A stretch of 64,000 nt of DNA from CAMPKL01 sp963817465 (GCA_963817465.1 CAWFOP010000011.1:1-64000); one strand, 5' to 3'; positions 17,413 through 26,602 are shown, counted from the stretch's first letter. Numbers and translations: made by a program. Notes: a model not told the origin generated them from the letters alone.

Positions 17413-17598
17413 CTAGGTGCTCATCGCCGAGTCCAATTGGGCGGCGATGTTGCTGAACGCGTTGTTGATGCCGTTCGCCAGGAAGTTCATGCCGACGACC
17501 GCGGCGAAGCCGATCAAGGCTACTGCCAGGGCGTACTCGACTAGATCCTGCCCGGCTTCGTCCTTCAGGCGTTGCAGCAAAACTGCGATTTTAATCAT
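17413..17598 (-). CDS. flp: Flp-type pilin
   Basis: 61 residues. The leader MIKIAVLLQRLKDEAG precedes the conserved QDLVEYALAVALIGFAAVVG, so cleavage is expected after the Gly of DEAG, before QDLVEYA; the Glu/Tyr pair of Flp pilins is present. The C-terminal tail NAFSNIAAQLDSAMST is polar. GGAGG lies about 10 bases before the ATG. It is the first gene of the operon, directly downstream of the candidate sigma-54 promoter. Confidence 0.92.
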   Translation of the reverse strand: MIKIAVLLQRLKDEAGQDLVEYALAVALIGFAAVVGMNFLANGINNAFSNIAAQLDSAMST

Positions 17599-17667
17599 GT
17601 TGGGTGTTCCTCCGTTCCTCTACCGTTGCGGTAGTCGGACCTCAACGGCCCGACGGTCGCCATGGTA

Positions 17668-17683
17668 TGCAGGCGGGGCGCCA
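17668..17683 (-). promoter_or_regulatory. Candidate sigma-54 promoter of the Flp/Tad operon
   Basis: Read on the minus strand: TGGCGCC, four bases, CTGCA. The invariant GG (-24) and GC (-12) are spaced exactly as in the consensus TGGCACG-N4-TTGCA, with 9 of 12 specified bases matching. The start of transcription would fall near 17657, about 60 bases before the flp start codon. Confidence 0.5.
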
Positions 17684-17765
17684 AATCTAGGTGCAACGGC
17701 TTAATACGTTGTGGGCATGGGTCTCAGGACGGGAATGAAAAACGCTGTGGTCTCTCTGAGTACTT

Positions 17766-17806
17766 CCGTACACTTGGCCGCGGCCTGATTGTGTACGGGC
17801 GTACAC
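17766..17806. promoter_or_regulatory. Candidate activator-binding sites (GTACAC half-sites)
   Basis: CCGTACAC at 17766-17773 and GTGTACGG at 17791-17798 form an inverted pair around a GGCCGCGGCC core. GTGTACG (17791-17797) also forms a second inverted pair with CGTACAC at 17800-17806. The cluster lies 83-138 bp upstream of the flp candidate sigma-54 promoter, the usual position for NtrC-type enhancer sites. Confidence 0.45.
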
Positions 17807-17992
17807 ACCTTTCTCGAAATTCAGGGAAAGAGTGGAGCGGAATCTGGGCGGAAGTCGTTGGAGCGCTCAGATCGAACCGTGGCCCCCATTACTCTTGTCG
17901 GCGGCGTGAGCCCTGTATTCCGGGTTGCCTTGGCTGCACCCGGGCAGTCCCGCCCCTGCCGCATCGAGCTGGGGCGCACAGGACTCCCTGAT

Positions 17993-18008
17993 TGGCGCCT
18001 GGCTTGCC
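17993..18008 (+). promoter_or_regulatory. Candidate sigma-54 promoter of the divergent glycosyltransferase gene
   Basis: TGGCGCC, four bases, TTGCC: GG and GC have the sigma-54 spacing, and the -24 element equals that of the flp candidate. The predicted transcription start near 18018 lies just before the GTG start at 18025. Confidence 0.45.
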
Positions 18009-18024
18009 CTGGGAATGAGGACGA

Positions 18025-19175
18025 GTGGGTGAGCGACGAAATCGGCGACTGCTGCGAATCCTGTCTTGGCTGATTGCGGCGCAGGTGTCGTTCCAGGTGC
18101 TCTCCCAGTTGTGGGGCTCCTTCCCGGGGGATTCGCCCTCCTATTATTTCGCCGCGCGCCTGACGGCTGCAGGCGAAGTCCGCCGGCTCTACGACCCGGA
18201 CGCGATTTCAAAGCAGTGGGAGGATCTGGCCGCGCAAGGCGTGCCGACCGAGTTATGGCGGCATGAGAACTATTTCCTGCGCCCGCCCTTCGCTGCGTTC
18301 CTGTACTGGCCTCTATCCTTGTTTTCTTTCGCCTGGGCGTGGAAGTTGATGTTGCTCGTCAGCCTAGCCGGCGTGGTTTGCATCGCTTTCGCGTTTCCCA
18401 AGTGGTTTGAGGCGCGAGTCCAGTTCCGCGACTGGACGCCGTGGGTTTGCGCTTATTGGCCTTTCATTTACGCAATCCGACAGGGGCAGGACACAGTGCC
18501 GCTGGCTCTCCTAGTCGGGCTCTCGATTCACCTGGTTCTGAAGGACCGCCCGCGCATCGGCGGTGCGCTGGGCGCGTTGGCGTTGGTCAAGCCGCATCTG
18601 ACGTTGGGGTTGCCGCTGGCCTATGCGATTTCAGGAAAACGGCGGGCCGCATTGTGGTTCGCCGTGGGTGCGCTGCTTCTAGGGTTCGTGTCTGTGGCCG
18701 CCGTTGGACCCCAGGGCATCCGGCAGTGGATCGCCTTGGCGTCGTCTTCATCGGTTGAAATCAATTTAGACAGGATGGACAACGTTCGGGGTCTGGCGGC
18801 TTTGTGGGGTTGGGGCCCCGCAGGGGCGATCGCGCTCTCATCTGCGCGGGCTTGCTGCCGATCCTCGCCTGGGGCGACTTTCGCGAGAGACTAGCGGCGG
18901 TGTTGCTGGCGGCGCCGTTGCTGGCTCCGCACACCTACACGCAGGATTTGGCCCTCTGGGCGGTTATCCCGTTTCTCGACCCGGACTGCCGCTTCCTTCG
19001 ATGGGCCGTTTTCGTGCCCTGGATGTACTTGGCGGTGGGCGCGGGGAGAGAGAACTGGATCGTGGTCCCGCTCGCGACGGCGTATATTTGCCTGTTGGCG
19101 ACTCGAGCATGGTCCCGGCGGCGAGCGGGCGCCGTTGACGTCGAGTTCCCGCAGGCCGTGCTGAGGAGACCGTAG
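18025..19175 (+). pseudogene. GT87-like (DUF2029) polytopic mannosyltransferase, frameshifted
   Basis: Starts GTG (MGERRNRRLLRILSW). Many membrane helices and the family-like segments GDSPSYYFAARLTAAG, NYFLRPPFAAFLYWPLS, IRQGQDTVPLALLVG and ALALVKPHL point to the DUF2029/GT87 family of polyprenyl-phosphate-mannose-dependent enzymes. Near 18835-18850 the frame breaks after LWGWGPAGAIAL; the continuation ICAGLLPILAWGDF...APHTYTQDLALW is one frame over and ends at 19175. Joined length is about 380 residues, normal for the family. It is divergent from flp. The 214 bases that follow (19176-19389) hold no convincing gene. Confidence 0.7.
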
Positions 19176-19389
19176 CCTTGGCATTGCGACAAGGAAAAGA
19201 GGCTTCAGGCTCCGCAGCCGTTCGATTCTCTCCGGTGCTGCGGCTTTGGGCAGGCGCGAGCCGTGGCGCCCGCGAAACGAGAGGCTCGCCGCAGACCTTT
19301 CAAGAGACCTTGGACGACCGCCGGAGCAGCTACCTCCCAAACGCTTGGCAGACGCTCTTGGTCGTTGCGGTCTGGCTCCTTTTCAATCC

Positions 19390-20893
19390 TCAGTAGCCGA
19401 ATACTTTGAAGAGAGGCTTGAGCGCTTCTGTTTTTGCTGTCGCGAGGTCCGCCCCAGGGAGACTGATCCAAGTCAGCGTTCCGTCAGGAACGAATCGGCA
19501 GAACAGGTTTCGTGCTTGATTTCGGTTCTCGTCGGTCCCCGCGACGATGATCACTGTAGTCGGTTTTCCTTCGGGAGCGTGGTGCAGCTCAAGCGTTTGG
19601 CGGCCGCGGGAGGCAAATATTCCCGGACCGTCAGCGAAGACGCTTCGCGGGGCCTCCGTAACTAAGTACTCCGGAAGGTAATAGCCGACGTGCCGGAAGC
19701 CTAAGAAGTGCTCATCGAACCCAATCACGAGTGTTTCATCCGGGGAGAACCCGGCCCGAACCGCCGTGACCACTTCATGCAATCTCGACTCGAAGTTTCT
19801 CATCGATCGGAACGAGAAGTAGAGGGGACTATCCACGAACACGATAAGGCTCACAAGCCCGGCGGCGGCGAGCCCTGCCTGAAAACGGCCGACATGGCGT
19901 TTAGGACTCTTGCCGAACCGATCAATGATCGCTCCGGTTCCGGCGAATAACGGCGGAGCTATGACCAATAGGTAGCCGCAGTTGACGAAAATAAAATAAA
20001 TCAAAGTGAAGAAAAGGAGGCCGGGACCAAGCCAAGTATTGAAAAATACGCGGCGGTCCTCGTTGGGGGACGGAGGAGGCGCCGGGGCCATCAGGTAGAG
20101 CGCGAAGCCGCCTAGGCAGAACAGCAGCGCTATCACCATCGTGGCAAGTCTCGAGACCGCCATCATCGCTGCATCGAGCGGACTGAAGTCGAGGACGGTG
20201 TGGGCGCCGCCCACTCTTTCCCAAAGCGCGGACAGCGGGCCCCAATAGGCCTCGATTCCACCCGAATCCGCAATCATCGGAACGAACCACGCAAGGCACC
20301 CGAGTGCGAAGAGCGTCAGCGCTTTAAGCTTTTCGCGGTTTTGGACTCGTGTCAAACTAAGCAACCACAACGGTCCGAGAAACAGGATTGACGACTGGCG
20401 GAAGCCGACCGCCGCGGCCAACGAGACAGCGCTGACGGCGGCATTGTTCGCGACTCCTGTGTACGTCCGCCAGCAAAGCAGTCCGACTATCGCGGCAAAC
20501 AAGAACTCGACAATGTAGATGAGGGGCGCCGATCCATGGAACCAAGCCAACGGGGAAAGCGTGAAGACGATGGCGGCGTACCTTCCAGCGCGACCTCCGT
20601 ACAAGGCGTCGGCTAGCTGGTAAATCGCCACGACGGCGCCCGAACTTGCGATGATGCTGATCGCAACCAGCGCACTGTTGGCGTCGCCGAGCAAGTGGGT
20701 GAATATCCTGCCCGCCAAGATGTAGAGGTAATAGCCGGGGGGATGCGGCTGATGCAAGAAGGGGTCGAACTTCTTGATCCCGAGCGCATAATTCACCGAG
20801 TCGAGATCGTAAAGGACTCGGCTTCGAAACGCGAGGCGTGAAAGTGCGACTGAGAACGACCAGCGCAATCTGTTCCTTGGTCCTGCGAGTCAT
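19390..20893 (-). pseudogene. GT39-like (PMT_2) polytopic glycosyltransferase, frameshifted near its start
   Basis: The main frame encodes about 480 residues with the GT39/PMT_2 layout: RVLYDLDSVNYALGIKKFDP (catalytic-loop Asp), QPHPPGYYLYILAG, then 10 or so helices and a soluble C-terminal region. The N-terminus MTRRTKEQIALVVLS lies one frame over, starting at ATG 20893, and the frames join at about 20845-20860. That ATG overlaps the ancestral stop of the upstream gene in an ATGA quartet, which supports this start. The family moves sugars from polyprenyl phosphate to lipids or proteins in the periplasm. Confidence 0.65.
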
Positions 20894-22537
20894 TGGCGGC
20901 TGGTTGCTTGCAGTTCGGGCGCCGATCGTTGTCGCGTCGAGTCGAGGCTTGTTTTTGAGGCCTGATCGATCGACCCGGTCTGTGCGCTGTGCATTGTCGC
21001 TTCGACCGGTGGCCGACGCACCAGGATGACCGCTTGGTCGTCGCGATAGATTTTGCAGCGCAGGATTGACCGCTTTGTCGTCGCGATAGATTTCCCGCCA
21101 TCCCGGCAGCTCCAGCATGACTCTCGCAGCGGGGGTCTCCAAATGGAGCAGACAGTAATCGATCTTGTACTTATCGGGCAGCAGGGTCGGAGATTCCTGG
21201 ATGCCCCACCACCGCATGTAGTCCCCGAGGACGCCTGTCCAGTCGAAGATGTCCGCCCGCCCGTCGACGAAGACCTTCTGCTCCGGCAGGGCCCAGATTA
21301 GATAGCCGCCCCAGGCGTAGTGGTTGAGCATCCGACCCGTGATTCCCTCACGCCGGATGAAGTCGACAGCCTTGGTCGGATTGGTCGCTTCGATCTGAGT
21401 CGTGATTTCCCCGGTAGTGGGAACGCTGACGGCGCAGCTCGCCAGCGCTACGGCCATCATGGAGGCGTTCAGCTTGGGGAAGTCGCGCCGCGGATCCCAG
21501 CCCCGCCAGAGATCCGCCAGCAGTCGACAAAGGATGGGCGCCGCGACGATTCCCAAGACGAATACCATGCGGGAGTGTTGAGTCGCTAACACAAAGCCGA
21601 CTCCGAGCAGCCCCGCTTCGACGAGACGCAGTCTCTTCATGCGCAACAAAAGCAGCGACACGATGACCGTCGCCAGGACGAAGACGCCCATGCCCCGCGA
21701 TTGCGAAAAGTCGAGCGGCCTCCACTCGTCAATCGACTTGAGGTTGTCGGTCTGCTCGAAATACAGATTGAAGGGATAGGTCGCCAAATCAAAGCCGACC
21801 GGGTTCACCATGAGCGCCGCGACGGACAGCAGGGACGCCCACAACAGCGTCCTTTGTTTCGCAGGCGCCCATGCCTCGGCCTCCAGCAGTCCGACGCTCC
21901 CTTCGAGGCGCGCCGTGAGGTTGAACAGGACAAGCACGCCAAGGCCGAATGCGAATGACCCGTGGCAGTTGACCCAAACGGCGAAGACGGCCGGCAGGCC
22001 CCATAGCCAACGCGACGAACGCGTCCTGCCCAACTCGAGCAAGATCAGCTCGACGACCAGGAATAAGTGGCCAACCAACAAAGGCCGAATGCCAAAGCTG
22101 GCTGTGGCAAAGAACCAAGCGACCATGCCGCCGACCAGCGCCACTTTGGCGTTACCCGAGTAGAGGGCGCTCAGGCCATAGACCCCGACATAGATCAAGG
22201 CCATCGCGGCGCCGAACCAGATCATCAGCCCGCGGTATCCGCCAAGGCGGTAGGCGCCGTAAAAAACGGTCTCGACCAGCCATTCGTGGGGGATCCATTC
22301 GTGTTCGCCGGTGGTGTACGAGAGCGTGTCGCTGCGCGGCAGCTCCCCCTGCGTCCAGATCATCTCGCCGACCTTGAGATGCCACCAGAGATCCGGATCG
22401 TTGAAGCGACTTCTGGCCGACCAAAACGACAGCGCGCAGAACAGACAGGCCAGCATGGCCGGAAAGGAGAATACGAAGCGCCACCAAGCCGGGCGAATTG
22501 ATTCGGAGGTTGGCAACGCCTCGCCCGACGACATCAT
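20890..22537 (-). pseudogene. Polytopic glycosyltransferase-like membrane protein, broken by a tandem duplication
   Basis: From ATG 22537 (MMSSGEALPTSES): about 10 helices, with FNDPDLWWHLKVGEMIWTQG and EWIPHEWLVETVFYGAYRLGG near the N-terminus, as in GT-C-type membrane proteins. A soluble C-terminal part follows (RREGITGRMLNHYAWGGYLI, GRADIFDWTG). At WREIYRDDKAV a tandem duplication (21022-21100) throws the frame. With one copy removed, the protein would read EIYRDDQAVILVRRP and end at 20890, overlapping the next gene by ATGA. As it stands, the frame runs on to 20357 through out-of-frame sequence. Function not known. Confidence 0.6.
21022..21100. repeat. Imperfect 39/40-bp tandem duplication inside a coding region
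   Basis: Plus-strand units starting CAGGATGACCGCTTGGTCG (21022) and CAGGATTGACCGCTTTGTCG (21061) are adjacent and differ by one inserted T and one substitution over the first 30 or so bases. The duplication shifts the frame of the minus-strand gene covering it. Confidence 0.75.
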
Positions 22538-22648
22538 GTCATGCTCCGCCGCTCTGGAAATTCCGCCGACAGGGGCATGCGGATATAATCGCGACAGCCC
22601 TGACGGAAAACACGCGTTCGAAGGCGGCCAGCGGCGGCGGCACGGCGA

Positions 22649-23782
22649 ATGCCGAGAGGGCGCCCGAGGACAAAAGACTTGTCGGAGCGGAAGAAGCGGT
22701 CGCCATTCTCGATTCCCTTTGTCGCCGTTTGGACGTTCATGTTGTGGACGTCCCTGAATTCTACACCACCGCCTTTGACCGACTTCCCGAGCTTCTACCT
22801 GGCGGGCGCCGTACCGCTGGAGGCGGTCCATGACCCGCTTGTGATCAAGGCCGAGGGGTGGAGGCGCCTCTCGAGCATCGACGTTCGTTACTATCCGCCG
22901 TATCTGCGGCCGGCGATCTTCGCGTTGCCTTTACGTTTGCTGGCCGCGATGGATTACCGGTCGGCGCTACCCGCGTTCATCGTGATTCAGTTTCTTGCGT
23001 TGGCCGCGGCGCTGATCCTGATTCAGAGGATTTACGATCTGCCGTCTTGGACGATGCTCCTTGGTTTGGCGTGGTCTCCCAGCATATCGATCGCTATGAC
23101 GGGGCAGGACCCCAACACGATGCTGTGTCTCTTCGCAGCCTGCCTTGCGCTGCTGGCTTCCTCACGGGACGCTCTCGCCGGCGCCGTTCTGGGGATTGGG
23201 ATGTATAAGTTCCATATTGTCTTGCTGCTCGCCGCCGGGCTTCTCGTCGCCGGGAGAAGACGGGCCTTCGCCTCGTTCAGCCTCGTTGCCGGTCTTGTGG
23301 CGGCCGCGAGCATGTTGGTGAGCCCGATAGAGAAATACTTCGACGTCCTTGCTCACTACAAGGCATACACGATCGGTTTCGGGCTGCCCGAGATGGTCAG
23401 TCTGCGCGCGTCGACAGCCGCGGTCGGTTGGCCGGCGGTCTACTTCATACTTGCGCCGGCGATACTGGCAATCTGCCTTTATGGTTTTCGTGTGCTTCCC
23501 ATCGAGCAGGCATTTGCGCTCGCGGCTCTCGGGTCGCTGGTAGCGGGGTTTTATGTCAATTGGTATGACGGCGCGCTGGCGCTCTTTGCCTGCGCCGCGG
23601 GTGTGCGATCAAGAAATTGGATTGTCGTCGTCCTGACAATCGTGATGGCCTTTTGGTGGCGGCTATGGAGCGAGCCGTTCCGACCGCTTCTAGCGCTGAT
23701 GCTATTGCTGATGTGGTGCGCCTTCGCCGCGCAGGCGCTGCGATCAACGCGCCGAGCAAAGTCGTCGCCCGCGGCCGGCTAG
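22649..23782 (+). CDS. GT87-like (DUF2029) polytopic glycosyltransferase
   Basis: 377 residues. After a basic N-terminus (RGRPRTKDLSERKKRS) about nine helices follow. DFPSFYLAGAVPLEAVHDPLV with its acidic loop residue, RYYPPYLRPAIFALPLRLL and MTGQDPNTMLCLFAACLALL match the DUF2029/GT87 pattern, as does GIGMYKFHIVLLLAAGLL. A TATAAT lies at 22584-22589, about 60 bases upstream. It is divergent from the frameshifted gene at 22537 and convergent with the NtrC-type regulator. Probably adds mannose-like residues from a polyprenyl carrier; substrate not visible. Confidence 0.75.
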   Translation: MPRGRPRTKDLSERKKRSPFSIPFVAVWTFMLWTSLNSTPPPLTDFPSFYLAGAVPLEAVHDPLVIKAEGWRRLSSIDVRYYPPYLRPAIFALPLRLLAAMDYRSALPAFIVIQFLALAAALILIQRIYDLPSWTMLLGLAWSPSISIAMTGQDPNTMLCLFAACLALLASSRDALAGAVLGIGMYKFHIVLLLAAGLLVAGRRRAFASFSLVAGLVAAASMLVSPIEKYFDVLAHYKAYTIGFGLPEMVSLRASTAAVGWPAVYFILAPAILAICLYGFRVLPIEQAFALAALGSLVAGFYVNWYDGALALFACAAGVRSRNWIVVVLTIVMAFWWRLWSEPFRPLLALMLLLMWCAFAAQALRSTRRAKSSPAAG

Positions 23783-23820
23783 TCCGCCCAAACTGTTCTC
23801 AAGCGCCGCCGCGACGACTC

Positions 23821-25236
23821 TCAGGCGATGCGGCTGCTGCTGTTTGCTTCGTCCGGCTGTCCATCACGTTCGGCGGAGCGCCGTAGGATTCGATGTAGGT
23901 AGGACCGTGTGATGCCCAGCTTTTGGGCGGCCAAGGACTTGTTGCCGTCGCACTGGGCCAAGGCTTGCTCGACGACTCGCACTTTGAGATCCTGCATCTG
24001 CTCTTCAAAAGAGCCCGACATGGGCGTCGGCGCCCCCTCGGGAACATCGACCGGCTGCGGGCCCGACGACAACGCCTCCTCGATGCAGTCGCGGCTTACT
24101 TCCTCGGATTCGGTAAGGATGGCCGCGCGCTGGATCACGTTTTCGAGCTCGCGGACGTTGCCGGGCCAGTCATGCTTGAGAAGCAGGCGCAACGCCTCTC
24201 CCGAGATACGCTCCGCTTGGACGCCGTATTGCTCCGAGTAGCGTTGCAGAAAATAGCCCGCCAACTCCGCCAAGTCCTCGAGTCTCGCGCGCAGCGGGGG
24301 AACCTCGATCTTCACCACGTGCATGCGGTAGTACAGGTCCTCGCGAAAGTCGCCGCTCTGCACCATCTCCTCGAGGTTCTGGTGCGTCGCGAACAGCAAA
24401 CGCGCCGTGAGATCGAGCGGGCGGTTGGCGCCGATCCGCGTGTATTGCCGCTCCTGCAAGACTCGCAGCAGCTTGACTTGAGTGTGCGAAGAAACCTCGC
24501 CGATCTCATCGAGGAAAAGCGTGCCGGCGCCGGCCGCTTCGAAATAGCCCTCGCGAGTGCGCTCAGCTCCGGTAAAGGCCCCGCGCTCATGGCCGAACAA
24601 CTCGGCCTCCACTAGCGTTTCCGGCACGGCCCCAAGCGACACCGCAACGAATTGCTTGGTCTTGCGGCGGCCCAAGTTGTGGACCGCGCGCGCGACAAGT
24701 TCCTTGCCGGTTCCGCTCTCGCCTCGAATGACTACGTTCACGTCCAAGTCGGCGACGCGGCGAATCATCTCGAAGACGCGGCGCATGGCGGCGCTCGAGC
24801 CGATCAAACGGTCAAAGGGCGTGGCCCACGGGCGTTCGGTCGCTTGAAGCTGCTTGCGCAGACGCGAGTTTTCGTAGGCGGCGCGGATGGCCGTCTTGAG
24901 CTCGGTCAAGTGCGGAGGCTTGCGAACTTGCGAATTAGCTCCTCGCTCGACCAGTTGAATCGAGTCCGAGCGATCGGCATCGTCGGCCATCACGATCACG
25001 GGCGTGCCGTGCTCGCGACACTCCAGCACGAAACTCAGGCTGCTCTCGAAAGAGGAACGACAACTGCTGTGGTCGAAGACCACGACATCGGAGGTGTCTT
25101 GCCGGAGCTGAGACAGAGCCGACTCCGCGCGTTTCTCCTTGGCGATCGAGTAGTCTCCGCCCAGCGCGGCGCCGATCGCCGCCTGCGCCGTTGCGTCTCT
25201 AGAAAGCAATAGGACGCGAATTTTTGGTGAAGCCAT
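23821..25236 (-). CDS. NtrC-family sigma-54-dependent response regulator
   Basis: 471 residues from ATG 25236 (MASPKIRVLLLSRD); the frame is open further upstream but the extension is not receiver-like. The receiver domain is diverged (VVVFDHSS, VIVMADDAD, QVRKPPHL) but keeps a candidate phospho-Asp and the Lys. The AAA+ domain has Walker A GESGTGKE, the sigma-54 contact loop GAFTGA, FLDEIGEVS, and the arginine-finger region. The C-terminus has a Fis-type helix-turn-helix (NKSLAAQKLGITRSYLHRILRR). It activates sigma-54 promoters. The two candidates at 17668 and 17993 are about 6 kb away and are plausible targets. Confidence 0.92.
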   Translation of the reverse strand: MASPKIRVLLLSRDATAQAAIGAALGGDYSIAKEKRAESALSQLRQDTSDVVVFDHSSCRSSFESSLSFVLECREHGTPVIVMADDADRSDSIQLVERGANSQVRKPPHLTELKTAIRAAYENSRLRKQLQATERPWATPFDRLIGSSAAMRRVFEMIRRVADLDVNVVIRGESGTGKELVARAVHNLGRRKTKQFVAVSLGAVPETLVEAELFGHERGAFTGAERTREGYFEAAGAGTLFLDEIGEVSSHTQVKLLRVLQERQYTRIGANRPLDLTARLLFATHQNLEEMVQSGDFREDLYYRMHVVKIEVPPLRARLEDLAELAGYFLQRYSEQYGVQAERISGEALRLLLKHDWPGNVRELENVIQRAAILTESEEVSRDCIEEALSSGPQPVDVPEGAPTPMSGSFEEQMQDLKVRVVEQALAQCDGNKSLAAQKLGITRSYLHRILRRSAERDGQPDEANSSSRIA

Positions 25237-25584
25237 CACTCCCTTGGCTGACCCGGTGAACGGTACTAGCCCCGAAATTTCAAGTGCAAGTGAATGAAAC
25301 TTGGGGACTAATCCGCTAAGTACAAAGGTTTGCTGACTGTAGGTCCAATTGCAAGGTTCAATTCGGAGAGCGCTCGTCCTAGTACTAGGGTTTGCCGACA
25401 AGCGCGAAACCGCACTCTTGTGCGCGACGCTCTATCTCCCAAAAAGGGACTGAATATCCCCGAAATCGGCTATCGACGCCGCCGCTAGGCGGGCTAGGCG
25501 GGCTGTGCGCCGGCCCACGGCGGGCGGAGCACGGCGACTCGGACCTTAGTACGCGAGGGCGTTCGGAGTAGATCTCGCCGACAG
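25237..25584. other. Intergenic region upstream of the NtrC-type regulator
   Basis: No gene seen. It holds a pair of direct repeats (25319-25337 and 25381-25399), a lower-GC stretch next to the regulator start, and a short CTAGGCGGG tandem repeat near 25485-25502. Confidence 0.5.
25319..25399. repeat. Pair of 19-bp direct repeats upstream of the NtrC-type gene
   Basis: AGTACAAAGGTTTGCTGAC (25319-25337) and AGTACTAGGGTTTGCCGAC (25381-25399) match at 16 of 19 positions and are 62 bp apart, close to six helical turns. Possible regulator-binding sites for the divergently read region. Confidence 0.45.
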
Positions 25585-26037
25585 TCAGTACTCGCCACGC
25601 CAGAAGCCGCGGCCTCGCGGCGTGTCAGCGTAGAGGGCGAAACTCTCCACTTTGACGGCCATCGGGTTGAGCGCCGCGCCGACTTCGTTCTTGAAAACTT
25701 GGGCGAGATACGTGTTGGTGGTGTTGGACCCGATCGACGAAACGTAGAAGCGAAACCCGCCTTCGGTCCCGCCCGCGTTGACCACGACTTCTACGTTCCG
25801 CAAATCTTCGATGGAGTGGTTTTCGATGATCACTCCGGCGCCGACGACGCCGACCGTGACGCCGGCGATCGGAACCGTGGCGCTGCCCGGGTCCGGGAAG
25901 TCCGCCGGCGCCAGAGGCTTGAAAGCTTCGCTCTCAGTCGCAGCCGGCTCGCGCGCGCACCCGGCCGTCAGAACGGACAGCGCCGCCAACAGCATGAAGG
26001 GGAGAGCGGGCGAACGTTGAAAGTTGGCGGAATTCAC
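25585..26037 (-). CDS. Small predicted lipoprotein
   Basis: 150 residues with a lipoprotein signal peptide: basic N-terminus, ALPFMLLAALSVLTAGC with lipobox LTAGC. The mature part contains VGVVGAGVIIENHSIEDLRNVEVVVN and FRFYVSSIGSNTTNTYLAQVF, which suggests a beta-rich fold of the kind that has a conserved 'N-x-S/T' pattern. No family recognised. It follows the cold-shock gene by 12 bases on the same strand and may be co-transcribed with it. Confidence 0.65.
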   Translation of the reverse strand: MNSANFQRSPALPFMLLAALSVLTAGCAREPAATESEAFKPLAPADFPDPGSATVPIAGVTVGVVGAGVIIENHSIEDLRNVEVVVNAGGTEGGFRFYVSSIGSNTTNTYLAQVFKNEVGAALNPMAVKVESFALYADTPRGRGFWRGEY

Positions 26038-26049
26038 GTGGCGGCCTCG

Positions 26050-26292
26050 TCATGGCGACGGAAGCGCGTGGTTCTCGGTCGAATCGCCCTCGAATAACTC
26101 CACGTTTTGGGCTTGAAGGCCCTTCTCGGTTTCGAGGACCTCAAACTCCACCTGAACGCCTTCATCCAGAGTACGATAACCGGACATTCCGATTGCTGTA
26201 AAGTGGACAAACACCTCTTCCCCAGAGGCGCGTTTGATGAATCCGTAGCCTTTGGCTGCGTTGAACCACTTAACCGTCCCGATCTCTCTCAC
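26050..26292 (-). CDS. Cold-shock domain protein (Csp family)
   Basis: 80 residues starting GTG (MREIGTVKWFNAAKGYGFIKR), with GGGAG 8 bases upstream. Both RNA-binding motifs are present: RNP1 KGYGFIK and RNP2 VFVHF. The core is followed by a short acidic tail. Csp proteins bind single-stranded RNA/DNA and act as RNA chaperones. The approximately 300-base AT-richer leader upstream contains overlapping inverted repeats, so the gene is probably regulated by leader RNA structure as in other cold-shock genes. Confidence 0.92.
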   Translation of the reverse strand: MREIGTVKWFNAAKGYGFIKRASGEEVFVHFTAIGMSGYRTLDEGVQVEFEVLETEKGLQAQNVELFEGDSTENHALPSP

Positions 26293-26375
26293 TTTTGGTC
26301 TCCCTGCGAGGGCTCGCGGACGACCGATCGCGTACTGCCGAGCGGCCTACGACCCGGTAACCGATTTGTAAAGAA

Positions 26376-26462
26376 ATTCGCTGAGCAGCTCATTGCTTTA
26401 TTGAACAACGATTCGTTAATGAACTGCTCACGAATCGACTATAGGGAATATTGCGATTCGTG
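26376..26462 (-). promoter_or_regulatory. Structured leader of the cold-shock gene: mutually exclusive hairpins
   Basis: Within the 310-base gap 26293-26602 (no gene), three hairpins share one arm. Plus-strand CACGAATCG (26429-26437) can pair with CGATTCGTG (26454-26462), or its last 8 bases with CGATTCGT (26409-26416). The segment 26418-26435 can instead pair with 26376-26394 (18-base arm, one bulge, one G.U in the RNA). Such competing pairings suit a temperature-responsive switch. The transcription start is not identified. Confidence 0.45.
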
Positions 26463-26602
26463 CTCACCGTCGGACGCAACGGCTATTTTGGCACATCTCA
26501 GCCCCTCGTAAGTGGTCATTCCAGTGGTCCGACATCCGCTCGGCGAGGAGGATCGGGGCGATAATCGTGGAGAAATGCGGAGCCTTCACGGGCTCTCGAG
26601 CG

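Noticed and set aside
19178..19396. 72-codon plus-strand frame between two glycosyltransferase genes
   Set aside because: No Shine-Dalgarno, no recognisable sequence, and it overlaps the end of the convergent gene; more likely non-coding.
20357..20889. In-frame extension of the polytopic protein to 20357
   Set aside because: The sequence after the tandem duplication is the wrong frame of the next gene; the ancestral stop at 20890 overlaps the next start.
25485..25502. CTAGGCGGG repeated twice, considered as operator
   Set aside because: Only two short copies in GC-rich sequence; no dyad and no positional support.
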